From Tardiphaga sp. (GTDB taxonomy: Bacteria > Pseudomonadota > Alphaproteobacteria > Rhizobiales > Xanthobacteraceae), in the NCBI GenBank assembly GCA_028290765.1, contig JAQGJF010000259.1:1-5607 (forward strand): a DNA stretch of 5,607 nt. The letters run 5' to 3'. Every line of letters starts with the position of its first letter. Positions within the stretch are counted from its first letter, which is position 1. Of the stretch, positions 1 to 4,547 are shown piece after piece. The position numbers and the translations under genes were made by a program. The notes beneath the pieces were generated by a model. It was not told the DNA's origin. It worked only from the letters and a program-made list of their open reading frames with translations, and ran no database searches.

Positions 1-36
1 ACAGGCCAGCGCCAGCGCGGCGATACGACGAAACAT
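1..36 (-). CDS. N-terminal fragment of an exported protein (partial)
   Basis: Only the first 12 codons are inside the window. They read MFRRIAALALAC: two arginines followed by a short hydrophobic run, as at the start of a Sec signal peptide. The ATG (complement of 34-36) is well supported by a GAGGAG ribosome binding site at the complement of 46-51, nine bases upstream. The cysteine at residue 12 could suggest a lipoprotein, but the hydrophobic stretch before it is short and the preceding residues fit a lipobox poorly, so this cannot be decided. The gene lies 152 bp downstream of the glycosyltransferase gene on the same strand. That gap shows no convincing terminator, so read-through is possible but not shown. 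The function is unknown. Confidence 0.6.
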   Translation of the reverse strand, partial: MFRRIAALALAC

Positions 37-188
37 CAACCGATTCTCCTCAAAGCCGATAATCTTAGGGTGTCGGGATACCGCATTGGGCAGAGTTGCA
101 AAAGCGCCCAGCGATTGCAGCGGAGAGTTTGGTGAATGAATTCCGACCTCGGCGAGCGCAGGAATCCGTCGCCGCGTCCGTCGACATC

Positions 189-1748
189 TCACGCCAGCCA
201 GCGCCACTGGTAGAACGGTGAACTGGGCGGCGGGTTCAGATCCGGCGTCCAGCCGGTGAGCTTCTTCATCAGATAGCTGCTCATCACCATGCCGCGCCAG
301 CTGCGGTCGATCCGGCCGAGCGGCTCGAACATCGCGGACGTCGATGACAGCAATGGCGTCGCGTCGTCCGGATCGCGCGCGACGTAGAGGCCAGTGTGTG
401 CCTCGATCCGGTCCGAGCCGGGATCGCGGAAACCGAGAAACCGCGCTCGCTCGTTGATCTGGATCACCGGAACGCGGTCGCGCAGATGCCAGCGCAGCAT
501 CGCATAGGTGCGGTAGTCCGAGGTCGCGATCCAGGTCGCGCCGATGTCCTTCATCGCCGCCTCGGCGCGCGCCGCGACGTCGGCATAGCCGGCCTCGCCG
601 CCGATCGGATCGGTGCGGCCGATCAGATTCCAGGGGACGGCGACGCTGTAGAGGAACACCAGGATGACGAGCACCAGTCCCGACGCGATCGCGGTCCTGG
701 CCCAGAACATCGTCGATTGGATCATCCAGGCCGGCCAGTTTTCGCGCGGTAACAGCGCGATGTTGATGGCGGCGGCGGCAAAGCCCGCCGGCCACAGGAA
801 CATCGGCCAGGTGTCGCCGATCCGCAGCGTCATCGACTTCCAGACGAAGTAGCCGAAAGGAACCAGCACGCAGGTCGAGAGCAGGATGGCGACGGCATTG
901 CCTTTGCGGTATCCGCGCCATGCCGTCAGCACCACGCCGGACAACACCACCGGCAACAGCACCGGTCCGACCTGCCCCAACTGCAGGCCCAGGAACTCGC
1001 CGATCCTGCTCCACGAAAATTCGTGGACCGCCGCGGCCCGCACCAACTGGAATTTGAACGACGCCCAATCGTGCTGCGCGTTCCAGATCACGACCGGCGA
1101 GAACAGCAGCGCCGCGATCAGCGCGGCCAGCCACGGATAGGGGCTCAACAACCAGCGCCGGCGCCAGTCCGGCACCAGCATGAAGGCCGCGATAGCCGGG
1201 AGCAGCATCACGACGGTGAATTTCGACAACAGGGCACATCCGCCGAAGGCCCCGGCCGCCAGCCACCAGCGCCCGTCGCCGGTCTCGGCCAGCCGGACCA
1301 GCGCCCAGATCATCGCCAGCGCGAACGGGATCAACGCAATATCGGGCGCGACCTTGGCCATCAGCAGCCCGTAATAGAGTGCGGCCTCCATCATCAGCAC
1401 CGCGAGGATCACCGCGCGGATGTCATGGGTGACGCGGCGGACGATATCCGCCAGCAGCAATTGCGAGACCAGCATGGCCACCAGCCCGGCGAACCGCACG
1501 CCGAAATTGGTGTCGCCGAAGATCGCAGTACCGGCGCGAATGAACCAGGCGATCATCGGCGGATGATCGAGGAAGCACAGCACGTTTTCCTTGGAAAACG
1601 TCCAGTAATAGGCCTCGTCGGTGCGCAGATCGATGACGCTGGCATAGACCACGCGCATGCAGGTCAACAGCGCGATCAGCGCCACCACGGCGAGCAGGTT
1701 TTTTGGCGTGGGGTCGGGATTCGAGCTCTGCTCCGGGGGTAAAACCAT
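189..1748 (-). CDS. ArnT/PMT-like GT-C family glycosyltransferase, integral membrane
   Basis: This 519-residue protein resembles the dolichyl-phosphate-mannose mannosyltransferase / ArnT group (GT39/GT83-like). These enzymes move a sugar from a polyprenyl-phosphate carrier to a lipid or protein on the outer face of the inner membrane. A first membrane helix (about residues 18-38) is followed by LRTDEAYYW, whose D44-E45 pair sits where GT-C enzymes carry their catalytic acidic residue. DHPPMIAW follows at 61-68, a hallmark of this family. Many further hydrophobic helices run to about residue 371, and the soluble C-terminal part (about 372-519) is probably periplasmic. SKFT at 175-178 is also typical. 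The ATG is the first possible start, because an in-frame TAG lies nine codons upstream with no start codon between. No Shine-Dalgarno sequence is visible before it. The acceptor is unknown; lipid A or another envelope glycan is plausible. The family call is firm, the substrate is not. Confidence 0.88.
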   Translation of the reverse strand: MVLPPEQSSNPDPTPKNLLAVVALIALLTCMRVVYASVIDLRTDEAYYWTFSKENVLCFLDHPPMIAWFIRAGTAIFGDTNFGVRFAGLVAMLVSQLLLADIVRRVTHDIRAVILAVLMMEAALYYGLLMAKVAPDIALIPFALAMIWALVRLAETGDGRWWLAAGAFGGCALLSKFTVVMLLPAIAAFMLVPDWRRRWLLSPYPWLAALIAALLFSPVVIWNAQHDWASFKFQLVRAAAVHEFSWSRIGEFLGLQLGQVGPVLLPVVLSGVVLTAWRGYRKGNAVAILLSTCVLVPFGYFVWKSMTLRIGDTWPMFLWPAGFAAAAINIALLPRENWPAWMIQSTMFWARTAIASGLVLVILVFLYSVAVPWNLIGRTDPIGGEAGYADVAARAEAAMKDIGATWIATSDYRTYAMLRWHLRDRVPVIQINERARFLGFRDPGSDRIEAHTGLYVARDPDDATPLLSSTSAMFEPLGRIDRSWRGMVMSSYLMKKLTGWTPDLNPPPSSPFYQWRWLA

Positions 1749-1755
1749 CGCGAAG

Positions 1756-1784
1756 CTTTTGGGCGGACTCGACTAGGCTGTCAA
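1756..1784 (-). promoter_or_regulatory. Possible promoter of the glycosyltransferase gene
   Basis: On the minus strand a perfect TTGACA (complement of 1779-1784) is followed after exactly 17 bases by CAAAAG (complement of 1756-1761). CAAAAG matches TATAAT at only three positions. It ends seven bases before the ATG at 1748, so transcription from it would begin at or next to the start codon. The -35 match is good and the -10 match is weak, so this is a tentative call. Confidence 0.3.
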
Positions 1785-1930
1785 CTTGCTGGCATATCCT
1801 GACGGTGAGGAATTTCGTTGTGGCCCTGGGGTTGATTCCTTTTGATAGCAGCAACGCCAGGGGTTCTGGGTCCCGGGGGAAAGTTCTCATCGGGCGGCGC
1901 TTCGCGCCGACCTGTTGGCCGGGACGACGC

Positions 1931-1936
1931 GGAGGA
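1931..1936 (+). promoter_or_regulatory. Ribosome binding site deciding the cyaC start
   Basis: GGAGGA lies five bases before a TTG at 1942. The other in-frame candidate, TTG at 1915, lies upstream of this site and has no purine-rich sequence at the right distance. This favours 1942 as the real start. A compact GC hairpin (CGGCGC, loop TTC, GCGCCG; 1895-1909) sits 21 bases further upstream, probably in the mRNA leader, with no known role. Confidence 0.6.
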
Positions 1937-1941
1937 CGGCT

Positions 1942-3696
1942 TTGGCCACTGATCAGATCACCGACAGCTTCCGAGCCCAGCTCGCAAAACGCTTGCGCGG
2001 CATCAGCGTCCGGCAGGTTCGCCTGGTGTGCGGGCTGGTGCTGTTCGCCTATCTCATCAGCCATTTCGTCAACCACGCGCTCGGCAACATCTCGCTCGAT
2101 GCGCTGGCGGCCGGGGTCAATTTTCACACCCTGTTCTGGCAATTTCCGCCTGTCGCCGCCGCGTTCTACATCGCGGTGACGGTGCATGGCGGTCTCGGAA
2201 TCTGGGCGCTGTTTGAACGCCGGCAATTTCGCTGGAAAGCGATCGAGCCGCTGCAGCTGGTGCTGGGACTGAGCATCCCCGCGCTGATCGTCGCCCATAT
2301 CGTCGGCGTGCGATTGGGGCATGCCCTGTTCGGGCACGAAAAGCTCTATCCGCAGGTGTTCTACGCCTACTGGATATTCAAGCCGTACAAGATGTGGCTG
2401 ATGTACCTCGTGCTGCTCGTCTCCTGGATTCACGGCTGCATCGGGCTGTACTTCTGGCTGCGGATGAAAGCCTTCTTCAAGCGCGCGGCGCCGTTTCTGC
2501 TGGCCACCGCGCTGCTGGTGCCGACGCTGGCGATGCTCGGCCTGTACCAGGGCGGGCGGGCCGTCGTGGACCAGAGTACCGATCAGGAATGGATCAAGGA
2601 TAATCTGTCGCATCAGCAGGTCGGAAGCGCGGCGCAGCAGAACGTGCTCGACGACGTCACCGAATATTTCCTGATCGGATATGCCGTTCTGCTCGGACTG
2701 GTGCTGGCTGCCCGCACCCTGCGCGCGCTGATGGAACGCCGGGCCGGCATGGTCAACCTGTCCTACGGCAGCGGCAGAACGATCCGGGTGCCGAAGGGGC
2801 TGAGCGTGCTCGAGGCCAGCCTGCGCTACAACGTCCCGCACGCCAGCGTGTGCGGCGGCCGCGCCCGATGCTCGACATGCCGCATCCGCGTGATCGGCGA
2901 TTGCAGCGCGTTGCCGGAGCCCTCGGGCCGCGAGGCCTTCGTGCTCAACCGGGTGGGCGCGGGCGCCGATCCATCGATCCGTCTCGCCTGCCAGTTGCGG
3001 CCGGACACGGATCTGTCGTTCTTCCAGATTTTTCTGCCGCAGACCACCTCCGCCAACGCCACGCCAACGGCTCCGCACCGCATCGGCCAGGAGCGCTATC
3101 TGGTCAGCATGTTCGTCGACATGCGCGGCTCGACCAAGCTGGCGGAAAAGCGGCTGCCGTTCGATACGGTGTTCATCGTCAACCGGTTCCTGGGCTCGGT
3201 ATCCAAGGCGGTGATCGAATGCGGCGGCCAGCCCAACCAGTTCGTCGGCGATGGGCAATTGGCGCTGTTCGGATTGAGCTGCAACCATGAAACCGCCTGC
3301 CGCCAGGCGCTGCGGGCCGCCGCCGCCATCGCGGTTCATGTCGACGAGCTCAACCAGTTTCTCAGCCACGATCTTCACGAACCGATCCGGTTCGGCATCG
3401 GCATTCATGGCGGCGAAGTCATCATCGGCGACATCGGCTATCTCGACCACATGGTGTTCACCGCACTTGGCGACGCCGTCAATGTCGCGGCGCGGCTGCA
3501 GGACATGACCAAGAATCTCGGCTGCGAGGTCGTGCTGTCGGACGAGGTCCGCGCCACCGCGGGCGTCGCCGCGGACGTGCTGCCCGAACAGGAAGTCCCG
3601 ATTCGCGGGCGCGCCGAACCGATGCTGGTGCGCACCGTCGTCGACGCGCGAACGCTGGCGGCGATCGTTGCGGACGAGAGCGTGGCGGCGGCGTAG
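1942..3696 (+). CDS. cyaC: CyaC-type redox-regulated class III adenylate cyclase (diheme membrane anchor, [2Fe-2S], cyclase)
   Basis: The protein has 584 residues from the TTG start at 1942. Six predicted helices (about 25-46, 68-91, 102-124, 151-172, 182-202 and 240-262) obey the positive-inside rule with both ends cytoplasmic. Histidines lie in four of them: H41/H45, H82, H119 and H164. This resembles the tetra-histidine signature of diheme-B succinate:quinone oxidoreductase anchors. A ferredoxin domain follows (about 270-368), with C304, C310, C313 and C350 spaced as Cx5Cx2C...C for a [2Fe-2S] cluster. The class III cyclase domain (about 383-570) keeps metal-binding D393 and D437, and the transition-state residues N514 and R518. 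T507 is at the second purine-contact position, as in class IIIb. The usual purine-contact lysine is replaced by Q433. The order of domains matches Sinorhizobium meliloti CyaC, reported as a quinone-responsive diheme adenylate cyclase. The inferred role is to convert quinone-pool redox state into cAMP. The gene stands alone, and I see no convincing promoter in the 193 bp upstream. Cyclase activity is inferred, not shown. Confidence 0.88.
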   Translation: MATDQITDSFRAQLAKRLRGISVRQVRLVCGLVLFAYLISHFVNHALGNISLDALAAGVNFHTLFWQFPPVAAAFYIAVTVHGGLGIWALFERRQFRWKAIEPLQLVLGLSIPALIVAHIVGVRLGHALFGHEKLYPQVFYAYWIFKPYKMWLMYLVLLVSWIHGCIGLYFWLRMKAFFKRAAPFLLATALLVPTLAMLGLYQGGRAVVDQSTDQEWIKDNLSHQQVGSAAQQNVLDDVTEYFLIGYAVLLGLVLAARTLRALMERRAGMVNLSYGSGRTIRVPKGLSVLEASLRYNVPHASVCGGRARCSTCRIRVIGDCSALPEPSGREAFVLNRVGAGADPSIRLACQLRPDTDLSFFQIFLPQTTSANATPTAPHRIGQERYLVSMFVDMRGSTKLAEKRLPFDTVFIVNRFLGSVSKAVIECGGQPNQFVGDGQLALFGLSCNHETACRQALRAAAAIAVHVDELNQFLSHDLHEPIRFGIGIHGGEVIIGDIGYLDHMVFTALGDAVNVAARLQDMTKNLGCEVVLSDEVRATAGVAADVLPEQEVPIRGRAEPMLVRTVVDARTLAAIVADESVAAA

Positions 3697-3713
3697 CGAC
3701 AAGTAATTGCGTC

Positions 3714-3788
3714 GGATGGGTGGAGCGAAGCGATACCCATCACGCCACGAGCGATGAAGCGATGGGTATCGCTTCGCTCCACCCATCC
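3714..3788. repeat. Perfect 28-bp inverted repeat (REP-like palindromic element)
   Basis: The left arm (3714-3741, beginning GGATGGGTGGAGCG) is the exact reverse complement of the right arm (3761-3788, ending CGCTCCACCCATCC). A 19-base loop separates them. The element starts 17 bp after the cyaC stop codon. The loop and the start of the right arm contain a looser copy of the arm's internal GAGCGA..GCGAT pattern. From memory, sequences of this kind ('gggtggagcgaagcg..acccatc') are scattered through Bradyrhizobium and Rhodopseudomonas genomes, and their translations generate many spurious 'WVERSETH'-like small proteins. The transcript would fold into a very stable hairpin that could protect the 3' end of cyaC mRNA or help stop transcription, but no T-run follows. 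There is no transposase and no obvious target duplication. Confidence 0.85.
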
Positions 3789-3843
3789 TGCAGGGTCATC
3801 GCAACGTCGCATTTATGCTCCGCGGTTATTCCCTCGTTTACCA

Positions 3844-3879
3844 AACCCGCCAGGGTTCTGGTCCGGCTTTCGCCGGGCC
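3844..3879 (+). other. Two adjacent small hairpins
   Basis: AACCC-GCCA-GGGTT (3844-3857) is followed two bases later by an 8-bp stem with one G-T wobble and a TTTC loop (3860-3867 pairing with 3872-3879). No T-tract follows either one, so they are not a standard intrinsic terminator. They lie between the palindromic repeat and the CRP-like site. They could be a degenerate terminator for cyaC or chance structure in GC-rich DNA. Confidence 0.35.
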
Positions 3880-3889
3880 TGCTTCGCAA

Positions 3890-3905
3890 TGTGATCTAGC
3901 GCACA
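3890..3905 (+). promoter_or_regulatory. CRP-like (cAMP receptor protein) binding site
   Basis: The sequence TGTGATCTAGCGCACA matches the E. coli CRP consensus TGTGATCTAGATCACA at 14 of 16 positions. The left half-site TGTGA is perfect and the right half-site GCACA has one mismatch. Its centre is about 144 bp upstream of the ATG of the glycine-rich protein gene and about 200 bp downstream of the cyaC stop. Alphaproteobacterial CRP/FNR-family proteins often use similar palindromes, so the exact regulator is not certain. FixK-type boxes normally read TTGAT-N4-ATCAA, which this does not. Confidence 0.5.
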
Positions 3906-4041
3906 CCTGAACATTCATTCAGCAAATTGTCCCCGAACCGGGCGAACCCCGCCGCTTCGGCGCGCGACGAATTGGCGATGGGTAAGACTGAAACTGAAAC
4001 GATCAACCCGCGCCACGGCGCATCATTGAAGGAATACGACC

Positions 4042-4305
4042 ATGCTTCGTAAGATCACTCTTGGACTTGTTGCCGCAGCTTCCCTCGGCGCGATGGCGCT
4101 GGCTCCCTCCGCCGCTTCCGCGAAGCCGTGGGGCGGTGGATGGGGTGGCGGTTGGGGCGGTGGCTATCATCACCACTTCCACCCGGGCTTCGGCATCGGC
4201 TTCGGCGGCGGCGGCTATGCCGATGACGGCGGATGCTACGTGACCCGCCGCGTGGCGACCCCGTACGGCTATCGCCTGCGCACCGTCAACGTCTGCGCCT
4301 ACTGA
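4042..4305 (+). CDS. Small secreted glycine-rich protein
   Basis: This 87-residue protein has a clear Sec signal peptide: MLRK, then a hydrophobic and alanine-rich run, with probable cleavage after ASA at residue 27. The mature part opens with GGGW repeats (31-41), a histidine cluster HHHFH (43-47) and a Gly/Phe stretch. It ends in a more complex tail (65-87) that begins CYVTRRV and has C65 and C85, which could form a disulfide in the periplasm. Similar short proteins with a glycine/histidine-rich middle and a 'CY..R.V.TPYG.R...V.VC' tail are, as I recall, frequent in Bradyrhizobium and its relatives, where they are annotated as hypothetical. The histidines could bind metal, but no function is established. 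The ATG has a good AAGGA site eight bases upstream, and a strong terminator follows, so the gene is probably monocistronic. The CRP-like site upstream may control it. Confidence 0.85.
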   Translation: MLRKITLGLVAAASLGAMALAPSAASAKPWGGGWGGGWGGGYHHHFHPGFGIGFGGGGYADDGGCYVTRRVATPYGYRLRTVNVCAY

Positions 4306-4330
4306 GCCGACTTCGGTTCACTCCATCGAC

Positions 4331-4363
4331 AAGCCCCGGTCGCTTCGCGCGGCCGGGGTTTTC
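4331..4363 (+). terminator. Intrinsic terminator of the glycine-rich protein gene
   Basis: A 10-bp stem with one G-T wobble (4334-4343 pairing with 4349-4358) closes a TTCGC loop and is followed by TTTTC. The AAG just before the stem can pair with the first Ts, as in a classical A-tract/T-tract terminator. It begins 25 bp after the stop codon at 4305. It is the clearest terminator in the window, and it isolates the small gene from the sulfite oxidase gene. Confidence 0.88.
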
Positions 4364-4547
4364 TGTTGTGGCTGGATTTATTCCCTTTGCTGCAACGCGG
4401 CGACGATAACGAATTGTTGTCTCGGCAAACGCTGTGCGATCCCCGGCTTACCGAAAGCATAAATTGACTTAAGCTTCCGCGTTGTGAATCGTGCGACTCG
4501 AGGCCGGTGATGACCGGCCTCGATACGAAAGCTTCGGAGGAAGCCCC
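4364..4547. other. Leader and promoter region of the sulfite oxidase gene
   Basis: No gene is visible here. A TTGACT at 4464-4469 resembles a -35 box, but the sequence 17 bases downstream (AATCGT) is a poor -10, so the promoter is uncertain. The HindIII-like AAGCTTC word occurs twice (from 4471 and from 4529). The strong hairpin (4498-4523) and the ribosome binding site GGAGGA at 4536-4541, six bases before the ATG, complete the leader. Confidence 0.4.
4498..4523 (+). repeat. Perfect 11-bp inverted repeat in the sorA leader
   Basis: TCGAGGCCGGT (4498-4508) and ACCGGCCTCGA (4513-4523) are exact reverse complements around a GATG loop. The structure ends 12 bases before the GGAGGA ribosome binding site of the sulfite oxidase gene. 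No T-run follows, so it is not an intrinsic terminator. It could be an mRNA leader hairpin affecting stability or translation, or a DNA operator for a dimeric regulator. Confidence 0.6.

Larger units (their letters stand above)
3697..4041. other. Intergenic region between cyaC and the glycine-rich protein gene
   Basis: These 345 bp hold no credible gene. In order they contain the large inverted repeat (3714-3788), two adjacent hairpins (3844-3879), the CRP-like site (3890-3905), a short inverted repeat CTGAA-N6-TTCAG (3907-3922), a 5-bp hairpin with CTT loop (3950-3962), and a twice-repeated ACTGAA (3987-3998). I could not identify a -35/-10 pair with confidence. The ribosome binding site of the next gene is AAGGA at 4029-4033. 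Confidence 0.7.

Noticed and set aside
150..174. Possible terminator after the glycosyltransferase gene (CGGCGA...TCGCCG)
   Set aside because: Only a 6-bp stem with a 13-base loop and no T-run on the minus strand.
1023..1742. A 239-codon plus-strand open frame antisense to the glycosyltransferase
   Set aside because: Its composition (Arg/Gln/His/Asp-rich, repetitive) is typical of an antisense shadow, and the minus-strand frame has clear GT-C motifs.
1423..3786. A 787-codon open frame on the minus strand covering cyaC and part of the glycosyltransferase gene
   Set aside because: It is antisense to one gene and out of frame with the other. It is rich in Arg, His, Gln and Ala, as expected for the mirror of GC-rich coding DNA, has no recognisable domain, and overlaps two genes with clear families.
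3438..3812. A 124-codon minus-strand frame starting beyond the palindromic repeat
   Set aside because: Its beginning (WVERSDTHRF) is the usual false translation of this repeat class, and the rest is antisense to the cyclase domain.
3987..3998. Tandem ACTGAA repeat
   Set aside because: Only two copies of a 6-base unit; too short to be a satellite or a convincing iteron.
4126..4162. GGTGG-rich DNA repeat
   Set aside because: It simply encodes the GGGW repeats of the small secreted protein and needs no separate DNA-level explanation.
4484..4499. TGTGA followed by a weak second half upstream of sorA, considered as another CRP site
   Set aside because: The second half-site (CGACT) matches TCACA at only two positions, so it is no better than chance.
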